A program made the position numbers and the translations under genes. The notes under the pieces were generated by a model. The model searched no databases, had not been told where the DNA came from, and saw nothing but the letters and a program-made list of their open reading frames with translations. Source: Teratosphaeria epicoccoides (Eukaryota; Ascomycota; Dothideomycetes; Mycosphaerellales; Teratosphaeriaceae). From it: a DNA stretch of 64,000 nt. The stretch is from positions 116,992 through 180,991 of the forward strand of contig JADDMT010000062.1 of assembly GCA_021401465.1 (NCBI GenBank), read 5' to 3'. This document shows positions 11,178 through 21,594 of this stretch, piece by piece. How positions within the stretch are numbered: the stretch's first letter is position 1; every line of letters starts with the position of its first letter.

Positions 11178-14100
11178 ATGTCTAGAGTACTACGAACTCG
11201 CAACTAACGCGTAGCGAGCGCTATCCCGAGCGCCCGCGATGGCGAAGCTAGCCCGAGTAACTAGCCCGCAGAAGTACCCGCTACGAGCGACACTACATCG
11301 AGCGACGGTTCCGCTAGAGGACAATTACGCGGCGGACTAGGCAATAGACCCCTCGCACAGGGACTGCAGCTAACCCTGACTATCGACCTGGCCCTCGTAG
11401 CCATGATTGTCGATTAGGTCACGAACCGCCTTGCGAACTAGAGCTAGAGCCGCACCGCTCCTAGCAGCGACAACGGCGAGGACGACGAAGACGTCGCTAT
11501 AAGCGGTACTAACGAACTAGCGGACGAAGAAATCTAGCGAGATTTCACGCTAGGGACCCGCGAAGACAACTTACTAGGAGGCGTAGACCCTCCGCGTGTG
11601 CCCGCGAACTTAGTGCCTGAATTCGGGGCCATAGTAGGCTAACTAGGAGGTAGTCGTAACGCACACAACCCGAAGCCGTTCAAGGGAGACACCTTGAAGG
11701 AGGCTCGAACTTTCTTGCAGGCATGTGAGGCAGTTTTCGTGCTTAACCTACGCGGATATTCTACAGAGGGCGAACGAGTCGCCTTTAGTGTGATGTGGCT
11801 CGAAGAGGATAAGGAACCTCGCAACAATTAGCATGAGCGGTATGACCTTATGCGGGTCTACGACAGAACGTATACATAGGCGGACTTTCGCTAGTTCTGT
11901 GTCGACTAGGTCGAGGATCTAGGGAATCGCGCCCTTACTATGTCTGTCGAGTACGAGAAGGCTAAGCAGGGGAAGGGACAAACAACCTCTAGCTTCGCAA
12001 CCTACCTCGCCACGCTCGAGGGACAGATGCTACCCTATACTAAGACGTAACGCGTGCGGCACTTGCTTGTCAAACTCGATGACAATCTTCGGAACATAAT
12101 CATGACTTTTCATGAACTTCTGACAACTCGGCAAGACCTCGTGTCCCTTGCGACACGTATGGAAATCACCTTGAAGCGAAATGGGAAATCGGGCGGTAAG
12201 GACAATAAGCGTCTAAGCCCCGAGGACCCCCTGAAGGGCCGCTATTACAAGCGCCCTAGGGGCCACGTCTAACGCGGTAGTTCATTCCGGAGGAGCAAGC
12301 CCTCTAAGCCAAAAGACGGTAGCGAGAAGCCTCCGAGTAGCTGCTACATCTGTAGAGTGAGGGACTACTAGGCGGCTTGCTGTCCTAAACGAAGTGATAG
12401 GAAGAAGGTAAGCAAGGTGTCCGAAACCTCCCTGGAGGGGAGGCGAAAGAAGGACAAGCCCGAGACAACCGAATGGCTACTGCGGGTATCTAAGCTGTCT
12501 GTCACCGATAGTGTAGACTCGTGGCCTACGCGGCGCCTATCTGGCGCGGTCCGAGTTAATAGCTCGCTCGAGCTAGTAGACTGTATGTTAGATGACCTTG
12601 CGGAGGTTAACGTGATACCCTAGAGGGTAATCGTACGGCTCGGTTTGAAGCTGATCCTAGGAGCCCTGCTGCCTACCATGAAGTCTTTTTAGGGCGAAGG
12701 CGTAGCGGCTCGAGGCGCGTACAAAGTGCGCCTCTAACTCGCGGACTCCTTAGGAGAAGTGCGCGAGACTAACAAAGTCTTCTACGCCGAAGACGTTCCT
12801 AATAAGGAGCTCCTGCTCGGCCGCCCTTGGCGCTACAAGCAGGGAGTCGTTGTTGATGGAGCTACCGACAACTAGTTCTATGGCTCTATAGGCGAAGTTC
12901 CTGTAGTACGGATACGTGACGCACACAGCTTCTACAAGGACATGAAGAAGGTCTAATGCGTGTATGCAGTCCGCATACAGAACGTCAAGGAAGACGTTAC
13001 CCTTCCGCCTGAGTTAGAGGAATACGCCGATATTTTCGACGTAGAGGCTGCGGCCCATGCCCGGGCCCTAGACGCGGAACATGCGATTAACCTTAAGGAG
13101 GGTTACAATCCTCCGCATTAACCTCTGTACCCTATGTCGGAGTCGTAGCTCAAGACACTTCGAGACTACCTCTACAAGGCGCAAAGGAACGCGTGGATCC
13201 GACGAAGCGACAGCGAGGCTAGAGCGTTAGTTATGTTCGTCCCGAAGAAGGATAACACGCTCCGCCTATGCGTTAACTATAGGGGCCTTAACGCGGTAAC
13301 CTAGAAGAACCGCTGCCCCCTACTACTTATTAGCGAGACGCTTGACCGCCTTAGTCGCGCCGCCATCTTCTCGTCTATCGACTTAAAGGACGCCTACTAC
13401 CGGATACCGATCCGAAAGGGCGACGAGTAGAAGACTGCATTCTAAACGCGGTACAGACACTTCGAGTATACAGTGATGCCGTTTGGCTTGACTAACGTAC
13501 TAGCGACGTTCCAAGCGTATATTAACCGGGCCCTAGCCGGCCTCGTTAACACCTGCTACGTAGTATATTTAGACGATATACTAGTCTATTCTGACTTAAA
13601 GGAGGAGCATATTCGGCATCTAAGTATAGTGCTTGAACGGCTCCGCAAGTTCGCTCTGTACGCGAACCTAAAGAAGTGCTTATTCCTGACGGATAGGATT
13701 GAGTTTCTCGGATACATCGTCTCTACGGAAGGAGTCATCATAGATGACCGAAGGGTGTCCGCAATCGCGGAGTAGCCGCGGCTAACTACCCTCCGAGAAG
13801 TGCAGGTGTTCCTAGGATTTACTAACTTCTACCGCAGATTCATACGATCTTACTCGAAGATCGTGGCTCCCCTCACGGCCCTTGCAAAGGGCGCAGTTCG
13901 AGGAAAAAAGCCAGGGAAAGTGCCTTAGGAGGAGGCTTAGAGCAAGGCCTTCTCTAAACTTAAAGCAGCTTTTCAAACTACGCCTATACTTCGGCACTTT
14001 GACCCCGCTACGAAGATCCGGATAGAGACCGATGCTTCAAAATTCGCAATAGCCGCAATTATATCGCAGCTCTAGTCGCACGAAGGTAGTGCGCGATAGT

Positions 14101-16217
14101 ACCTAATTGCCTTCTAGTCGCGGAAGATGCAGGGCGCTAAGCTCAACTACGAGACTCATGACTAAGAGCTTTTAGCTATTGTTAACAGCTTCAAGGAGTA
14201 CCGACACTACCTCGAAGGCGCAGCGTACCCTATTAAGGTGCTTACCGACTATAACAACCTTCGCGGCTTCATGGGCGTGAAGCAGCTAAGTAGTCGGCAA
14301 GCAAGGTAGGCGACTTTCCTCGCTAGCTTTGACTTCGTTATCTAGCATCGTTCCGGAAAGACGAATCCGGCCGACGGTCCTTCGCGACGACCGGACTACG
14401 ACACTAGGGAAGAGGGTAACTGACAGCTTCTCCCTACGCTGCAAACGAAGCTTGCAGTTTAGGGCGGCGATCCGTCGTTAGCTCCTCTTGTAGGTCGACT
14501 GCGGGTCTAATGGGGCCTCACGGCCTCTGCTAGTAACGAACCCTCCTATCTAGCAGTTGTGGCGACCGTGTCTAGCTCGATCCGTGCGGTAGTTAACTAG
14601 CTTACATGCGGTAAGCATGCGATGTCTAAAGAACCCTTTAAAGAAGTCTCGAGACTTATTCAGCGGTTACAAGAGCGAGAACCGGAGTTAATTAATGAGG
14701 GTGTAGCCCTCCAGGACACTACAGGCGGTCCGAAGTACTAGACCAAGTCAGGCGACTTGTAGTACTTTGATAATAGGCTCTACGTACCCGCTAACCGCGC
14801 ACTCTGTTCGCAGCTCCTCTGTATTCATCATGACGATAAACTCGCGGGCCATTTTGGCGTAGAGAAGACGAACGCACTTCTCGGACGCAAATACTAGTAG
14901 CCTACGCTAGAACAGGATGTCTCTGACTATGTCAAATCCTGCCAGACGTGCCAGATTAGCAAATCTCGGCGCTATCGCCCCTACGGCGATGCTTAGGCGC
15001 TCCTACTACTAGAGAGACCATAGCAAGACTTGACCATGGATTTCATTACTAATTTGCCGCTAGCAAAGTAGAAAGGCAATGTGGTTGATGCTGTCCTTAT
15101 AGTAGTCGACTAATACTCGAAGATGAATATCTTCATCCTATGTACGAAAAAGTGCACAAGCGGCGAGCTTGCGCAGCTACTTCGCGACGAAGTCATATAG
15201 CGCTTTAGTGTCCCCTAAAGTATCCTATTAGATCGAGGTTCTGTCTTTACTAGTACATACTAGCAAGAATTTGTGTTTAAAGCGCGTGTCAAGCACCGCC
15301 TAAGTACAGCATTCTATCTACAGACTAATAGTCAGACTGAATGTATGAACCAGACTCTTGAGTAGTACCTTTAGTGCTACTACGCTAAGAACCAGGACGC
15401 CTAGGCCGACGCAATTCCTATGGCGGAATTTGCAGTCAATAACAGTATGCATGCTACTATGCGCATGTTGCCATTTCAGATTCTCTATGGCTTTGATCTA
15501 GAAATACACCTAGAACCGCCTCAGGACGAGTCTTCTGAGGAGAGGGTGCTAGCTGCCGCGGAATCAGCGCGGCGTATGCGCGAGGTACATTCGGTGCTAA
15601 TAGAACACTAGAAAAAGGCCTCAGAATCCCAGATTAAACATAATAACACCCGTGCTAAACCGATGCAGTACGTAGTTAGTACGAAGGTGTTACTGTCGAC
15701 GAAGAATCTCAAGCTAAAACTTCCGAGCAAGAAGATGACGCCAAGGTTCGTCGGACCCTTCCGGATACGCGACGCGATAGGCTCGCAGGCGTACTAGCTA
15801 TTATTGCTATCGTCGTATCGTGTGCATGATGTCTTCTATGTATCTCTACTCGAACTATGGGTATAGCGCGAGGGCGAAGAGCCCGCGGACCCGATGCTAG
15901 TAGCAGAAGAGAACGAAGAGTAGGAAGTCGAGGGTATTAAGGACAGTATGCGGCGCAAGGGCGCAACGTACTATCTAGTGAAGTAGAAAGGATACCTACC
16001 TAAGTACACACAATAGGTTCCGGCCGAAGACTGTAAGAACGCTCCGGAAGCTATTCGTGAATTCGAAGAGCAGAGGAGGCGTGAGCAGGGCTTAAGAAGG
16101 TCGATTCGTAGGAAGATGAGGGTTCTAGAGCAGAATTCTTGACACGTGTATGTAGCGCATGACGCGCAAAGCGACAACAAGAAGCAAACGCCCTACTCAT
16201 ACATCATTGATGCCTAA
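11178..16217 (+). pseudogene. gag-pol polyprotein of element C, stop-riddled but in phase
   Basis: One frame of 1680 codons, with no frameshift, from ATG 11178 to TAA 16215-16217 (a TGA at 16140-16142 may be an earlier end or a mutation). Domains by codon: gag; CCHC knuckle near 389 (CYIC...); aspartic protease near 472, where the usual D-S/T-G reads DDL; reverse transcriptase with YLDD at 797; RNase H with a TDAS motif near 952; integrase with an HHCC module (CQTC at 1255) and a catalytic core starting at MDFIT; and a chromodomain from about 1598 (YYLVK*KGY), whose two tryptophans are both TAG. There are more than fifty stops, mostly TAG, about ten TAA. The single frame and terminal chromodomain fit fungal chromoviruses. 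Convergent with the antisense ORF, 65 bp away. Confidence 0.9.
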
Positions 16218-16282
16218 AGGCACACCTAGAATAAACCCAAGAAGAACAAGAGACATGCTCGGATTAGCTTCGTAGCTAATGC

Positions 16283-17779
16283 TTAGCGACTACTAGTCGG
16301 GGGCTTCCTGACTAAACCCGAAGCAGGAGAGTCTTTCTTGTTACGGTCCGCTAGGGACTGCCTACCCGCATAGGGTCTACCAAACACCCTGAAGCGACCA
16401 TGAGTAACAGGGGTAGCAACGCCACGAAGAGAGGCTAGCATCTTCTTCTTTAGTAGGTTGCGAGGGAGCTCGTCTTCAGAGCCTATAGTAGCCAGAGAAC
16501 TAGCGACACCCTTACCGCGCCTAGTCGCGACGACTACCTCATCCTTAGCATCAGAAGGCGAAGAGACTCGAGCGCGCTTGCGGCTGTCGCGCTCGGCCCT
16601 CGAGATCATCTTGCGCTTCTTGACATGAGTGTCGACTACATCATCAGACTCGGTGTCTCCCTCAGGCGCAACTAGTGCGGTGACACTACAGCGCGAAGGG
16701 ATCACGTTAGGACTAAAGGTATCCTGAACGTCGTCATCCTCCTCATCCTCAAAGATCTGGCCTAGAGGCTTGTGCCTTAGCGTCTTGACAGACGTAGTAC
16801 AGGTCGCAAGCGGGGAAGGCTCGGCTTCCTCGTCGCTGACCTTAATTTCGGCCCTGGCCCTCTTCTTCTTCTTAGACAGTAGCGTCGAGGCGGCGTAGGC
16901 AGCGGCGCTACAATGTGTTAGCTGTACGCACGCGACAGGATTCGAGTAAGTAACTTACGGCTTAGTCCTTAGGACCGGCTTAGAGGCAGGCTGCCTCTCG
17001 GTACGGCGCTAGGGCGTGGCCTTAGCGGCAGGAGCGGTGAATTGCTTGATGACCTTCTTGCGGATCATCCGCGTCTTAAAGTCATTGTCAATAGAGGTAA
17101 GGGCCCCGAGTTACTAACGCTGACGGCTAGTCGGATATTTCTCGACGCTAACGTTAGCCTAGCGGAGAAAGTTAGCATTCATACTTAGAGGGTACCCGCA
17201 CTATATGCGTACTATAGCGAAGGTCTCGACCCTAACAGTTAGCACCTTCAAGATCTTCTAGACTAAGTCTACGATTAGACCTAGACAAACGTTTTCGCCT
17301 GTTAGCAGAGAGTCGAAGCGAACGCCGCTGTGAGAACAGTTAGTAGTCGCGGTGAAGCACGAGAGGGCGCCGAGCAGGTAGGCGAGTGCCTCGCGGTACT
17401 TAGCCTGTAGCCTGTTCATAGTCGGAGTGCCTTCAGTAATCCCCTCGTCGCGCGCACTCTAGAAGTCATCGATGTTACGGCAGAGCTAGTTGTACTCGCT
17501 GTATACCTCTTTAGGGAGGTCTTGGCATTTTTGATGCTTGCTATTACAGTTAACACAATTGCAGTAGACACTGCCCTCATCAAACCCGCTAACGCAGATC
17601 TCGGCTACGCTTCGGTTAGTACAAGTCACGCATACCTCGTAGGTAGGGGACGCCTTACTAACATGCGGAGGAGAGATGTATGCAGCTTGGCTACTAAGGT
17701 TGTCGAGGCATCGTCGACACGAGCGACGATCGCGGGCAGAGCGAGTAGCGTCGAACTTAGTCTGCAGCACATGAGCCAT
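16283..17779 (-). pseudogene. Antisense cysteine-rich ORF of element C (about 498 codons)
   Basis: The minus-strand frame starts at the ATG complementary to 17777-17779 and ends with the TAA at 16283. It contains nine stops (seven TAG, two TAA) but no phase change. The N-terminal 97 residues are cysteine-rich: CRRC, CVTC, CNCVNC and HQKC spaced as in zinc-binding folds, with SKHQKCQDLP near the end. The middle has a hydrophobic segment around SLLTGENVC. A KKKK/acidic region and a basic, serine- and lysine-rich C-terminus (last 140 residues open) follow. It lies between pol and the 3' LTR, opposite to gag-pol. I recognise no named family; it may bind nucleic acid or protein. The same ORF is in A and B. 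Confidence 0.75.
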
Positions 17780-18563
17780 TATAGCTAAGACAGGTTAATT
17801 GATCTTGATTGATTGATTGAAGAAGAAGGAGCTCTAGTACGGACCCGCAGACACAGCGAGGCGCAAGCTAAGCAAAGTAGGAGCGGAGGTCGATGATAGT
17901 GTCTTAGAACAGGAAAGTTTAGGGAGCGACGAGGTTTTTATACCCTCTGACAGCCCCCCTGTTGCCTACCGCAACCGTTGAGCTAGTAACTCGAACTACA
18001 TGCGCAGAGTACCTGCCTTTAGTTGACTTACAAGGGGACCGAATGATAAAATAACGGATAACGCGGCTGTCACGCATGTGCGCCGACTGCACTCGTGCTA
18101 GCCTACTAGCATGGAAATGTAGCGAGGCCCGCGCCAGGAGTGCGCTCCTGCCGTTTCGAGTAGCGCGCGCAGAGCGTCCGCGTACTTTCCTACTACCCCG
18201 AGGTTCTGCGACACGTTCTTCACGGTCACGACTAAATAGGGACGGCCAAGCTACTTGGCGAGGCCGGCGCGCATGCTCGCCCTATAATTTCAAGGATTAA
18301 CTGAAGTACGTACTCGTGGTTTCCTGATATCTCGATCCGCATGTAAAGCGAAGGTGTTACGAAGCTGCCTAACATGTAACAGATTAAAACCCGCCCGAGT
18401 TAGCAGCCTCCGCCCCGCACTCGCTACGAAGGTGTTAAGGTGTACGCATGACACATGTTACGCAGGCTATCTACCTATTTACCCTTGCGCGGTGTAAGCG
18501 TGCTACATCCTGTACCCTATATGTTCTGCGTGCGTCACTTAGTAAGGCTAGGGACATCCTCAT
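17780..18563 (+). other. Element C 3' noncoding segment
   Basis: 784 bp between the antisense ORF and the polypurine tract. The complement of a TATA-like stretch (GAGGTTTTTATACCC at 17930) reads toward the antisense ORF and stands about 155 bp before its start, so this is probably its promoter region. Short open frames at 18076-18300 and 18448-18636 have no counterpart kept in B or A, and I do not regard them as genes. Confidence 0.6.
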
Positions 18564-18577
18564 AGGAGGAGGGGCAG
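18564..18577 (+). other. Polypurine tract of element C
   Basis: AGGAGGAGGGGCAG directly before the TG of the 3' LTR, the position where plus-strand priming occurs. It is conserved next to the 3' LTRs of A (from 721) and B (from 2778). Confidence 0.8.
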
Positions 18578-18937
18578 TGATACGGTTGATACTAGGGGAC
18601 CATTTGAACCGCATGGGTTCTAATGGCCGCCCTTAGCATGCAGTGACCCTGCCACATATGGCAAGGGGGTCCTTCGTACATACGTTAGCTCGTATGTCGT
18701 CCGAGTAGGATCAGTTGTCGACGTAGGACGCCCCCACGTCGCTGACCCTACGGTACCCCTACGGGGTTAGGCTCGGACATGCTTTCCCTAATTAAGGAGC
18801 GTCAGGGGTTATAAGCACCCTTAGCGCTACCTCTGCGATAAGCAGAAAGCAGCGCTGTCTTGTACCTACTAAAAGGTCGGATTACTCTGTCACACTGCGA
18901 GATATTTTCATATTATATAGCACATACATCTATATCA
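18578..18937 (+). repeat. 3' LTR of element C
   Basis: 360 bp, 12 transitions away from the 5' LTR and no indel. It is followed by the ATAAG duplication at 18938-18942. Confidence 0.95.
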
Positions 18938-18942
18938 ATAAG

Positions 18943-19407
18943 GAGGATGACGACGTTTAGGATACCTTCGGTCCTAATGTGATCCCTTTACACTATAGTG
19001 TTACTATACTAGTTACGCCTAAGGAAGACACTAAGTCTAATGATGTTATCGATACTTGTGTTAAGAAGCGCAAGATAATCTTAAGGGCCGAGCGTAATAG
19101 CCGTAAGCGCGCCTAAGTCTCTTTACCTTCTAATACTAAGGATAAGGAGTAGGTAGTTGTCGCGACTAGACGCGGTAAGGCTGTCGCTAGATCTCTAGCT
19201 ACTATAGGCTCTAAAGACAAGCTCCCTTGTAACCTACTAAAGAAGAAGATGCTAGCCTCTCTTTTCAGTGTTACTACTCCTGTTACTCCTAGTTGCCTTA
19301 GGGTGTTTAGTAGACCCTGTGCAGGTAGATAGTCCTTAGCGGACTATAACAAGAAAGACTCTTCTGCTTTAGGTTTAGTTAGGAAGCCCTTAACTAGTAG
19401 TCGCTAA
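18943..19407 (+). pseudogene. Antisense ORF of element A, part 3 of 3
   Basis: The C-terminal portion of the antisense protein: the acidic stretch, then the basic region rich in lysine, arginine and serine, ending at TAA 19405-19407. It resumes directly after the right ATAAG duplication of element C. Compared with C it carries an extra GAGTAG around 19147, two codons in phase. Confidence 0.75.
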
Positions 19408-19479
19408 GCATTAGCTACAAAGCTAATCTAAGCATGTCTCTTGTTCTCCTTAGGTTTATTCTAGGTGTACCTTTAGGCA

Positions 19480-21253
19480 TTAATAATGTATAAGTAGGGC
19501 GTTTGTTTCTTGTTATTACTTCGTGTGTTATGTACTATATACACATGTTAATACCTCTGCTCTAAAACTCTTATCTTCCTACGAATTAACCTTCTTAAGC
19601 CCTAGTTATGCCTCCTCTACTTTTCAAACTCACGAATAGCTTCTAGAGCGTTCTTGTAGTCTCTAGCTAGAACCTATTATGTGTACTTAGGTAGGTATCC
19701 TTTCTACTTTACTAGATAGTATAGTACGCCTTTACGCTACATACTGTCCTTAATACCCTTGACTTCCTACTCTTCATTCTCTTCTGCTACTAGCATTAGG
19801 TCTGCAGGCTCTTTGCCCTTACGCTATACCTATAGTTTAAGTAGAGATACGTAGAAGACGTTTTGTACATAATACGACAATAGCAATAATAGCTAGTATG
19901 CCTACAAGCCTATTATGTCACGTATCTAGAAGGGTCCGACGAACCTCGGCGTTATCTTCTTACTCGGAAGTTTAAGCTTGAGATTCTTCATTAATAGTAA
20001 TACCTTCGTACTAACTACGTATTACATCAGTTTAGCATAGGCGTTATTATGTTTAATCTAGGATTCTGAGGCCTTTTTCTAGTGTTCAATTAGTACTAAA
20101 TGTATCTTGCGCATACGCTACGCTAATTCCGCGGCAGCTAGCACCCTCTCCTTAGAAGACTCGTCCTAAGGTAGTTCTAGGTGTATTTCTAGATTAAAGC
20201 TATAAAGAATCTGAAATAGTAACATACGCATAGTACTATGTATGCTGTTATTAACTACGAATTCCGCCATAGGAATTACGTTAGCCTAGGCATCCTAGTT
20301 CTTAGCGTAGTAGCACTAAAGGTACTACTTAAGAGTCTAGTTCATACGTTTAGTCTAACTATTAGTCTGCAGATAGAATGCTATACTTAGGCGGTACTTA
20401 ACACGCGCCTCGAACATGAATTCTTGCTAGTATTTACTAGTAAAGACAGAACCTCGATCTAATAGAATACTTCAGGGGACACTAAAGCCCTATAGGACTT
20501 TGTTACGAAGTAGTTACGCAAGCTCGCTACTAGTGCACTTTTTCGTATATAGGATAAAGACATTCATCTTCGAGTATTAGTCGACTACTATAAGGACAGC
20601 ATTAACTACATTGCCTCTCTACTTTACTAGCGGCAAATTAGTAATGAAATCTATAGTTAAGTCTTACTATAGTCTCTCTAGTAGTAGGAGCGCCTAAGTA
20701 TCGCCATAGGGGCGATAGTACTGAGATTTGCTAATCTAGCATGTCTAGCAGGATTTGACATAGTTAGAGACATCCTGTTCTAGCGTCAGCTACTAGTATT
20801 TGCGTCTAAGAAGCGCGTTCGTCTTCTCTACGCTAAAATGACCTGCAAGTTCATTGTCATGATAAATACAGAGGAGCTATGAACAGAGTATGTAGTTAGC
20901 GGGTACGTAGAGCCTATTATCAAAGTACTACAAGTCGCCTGACTTGGTCTAGTACTTTAGACCGCCTACGGTATCCTAGAGGGCTACACCCTTATTAATT
21001 AACTCTAGTTCTCGCTCTTGAAACTGCTGAATAAGTCTCGAGACTTCTTTAAAGGGTTCTTTAGACATTGCATGCTTACTACATGTAAGCTAGTTAACTA
21101 CCGCATAGATCAAGCTAGACACAGTTACTATAACTGCTAGATAGGAGGGTTTATTGCTAGCGGAGGCCAAGAGGCCCTATTAGGCCTATAGTCAACCTAT
21201 AAGAGGAGCTAATAACAGGTTACTACCCTATACTACAAGCTTCGTCTATAGCG
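19480..21253 (-). pseudogene. Element A pol, 3' part (integrase and chromodomain)
   Basis: The minus-strand frame corresponds to 5143-6920 of B and to roughly 14440-16217 of C. It holds the chromodomain (complement near 19700), the integrase core (MDFIT-like, complement near 20650) and the integrase zinc module (complement near 20770-20890). It is interrupted by TAG stops. At 21254-21255 (TA) the Plavaka transposon is inserted, and the same pol sequence resumes at 41917. Confidence 0.85.
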
Positions 21254-21255
21254 TA

Positions 21256-21333
21256 CATCTCGAAAACCTAACCCCTAAGTAGTACGAAGTACGAAGAGTA
21301 GACTAAGTAGAGCTAAGTTAGCTAAGTAGGTGC
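21256..21333 (+). repeat. Left terminal inverted repeat and subterminal repeats of Plavaka copy 1
   Basis: The first 27 bases pair with 41890-41916 (10 matching, 5 variable, 10 matching, after the first two bases). Behind them are several CTAAGT(A/T)-type units, which also cluster inside the right end (41840-41900). Repeated subterminal motifs of this kind often bind the transposase. Confidence 0.7.
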
Positions 21334-21594
21334 TAGTAGTATACTAGCAGTATCTTACTAGCTCGGCCTACTCGGCCCTACTCCTAGCTACTCGATTTAC
21401 GGGCTCGTTAGCCTTCCTACTTATGCCTACTCGTAGGCATGCTTATTTAACGGCTTTCTACTCGATTGCTACTTACCTACACTCGTACGCTCCTCTGACG
21501 TGTACGTCTACTTAGCCCTACTCCTAGCCGTGTAATCCGGCGACAGGCATTACTACCGAGTATTAGCGATATGTAGTAGTTAGAATGAAACTTG

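Larger units (their letters stand above)
10769..18937 (+). mobile_element. Element C: complete chromodomain Ty3-type LTR retrotransposon
   Basis: An 8169-bp element with two 360-bp LTRs (TG...CA), an ATAAG duplication (10764-10768 and 18938-18942), a primer-binding site and a polypurine tract. Parts in order: 5' LTR, gag-pol, antisense ORF, noncoding segment, polypurine tract, 3' LTR. It is inserted in element A's antisense ORF, 137 bp from B. The two LTRs differ at 12 positions by my alignment, all transitions, spread over both LTRs, which fits post-insertion RIP-type mutation. It is the least decayed copy and the reference for the family here. It cannot move on its own because gag-pol holds more than fifty stops. 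Confidence 0.95.

Noticed and set aside
12054..15611. Several short plus-strand open frames (12054-12272, 12417-12623, 13473-13775, 15420-15611) as separate genes
   Set aside because: All are in the same phase and are stop-free pieces of element C gag-pol.
11178..16217. TAG reassigned as a sense codon, which would explain TAG-rich but in-phase genes
   Set aside because: TAG replaces both glutamine and tryptophan positions (for example both chromodomain tryptophans), TAA stops also occur, and copies differ by transitions. The intact nuclease gene uses ordinary codons. RIP explains all of this.
17522..17788. An 88-residue plus-strand open frame
   Set aside because: It overlaps the start of the antisense ORF on the other strand, which is supported by two further copies; this frame is not.
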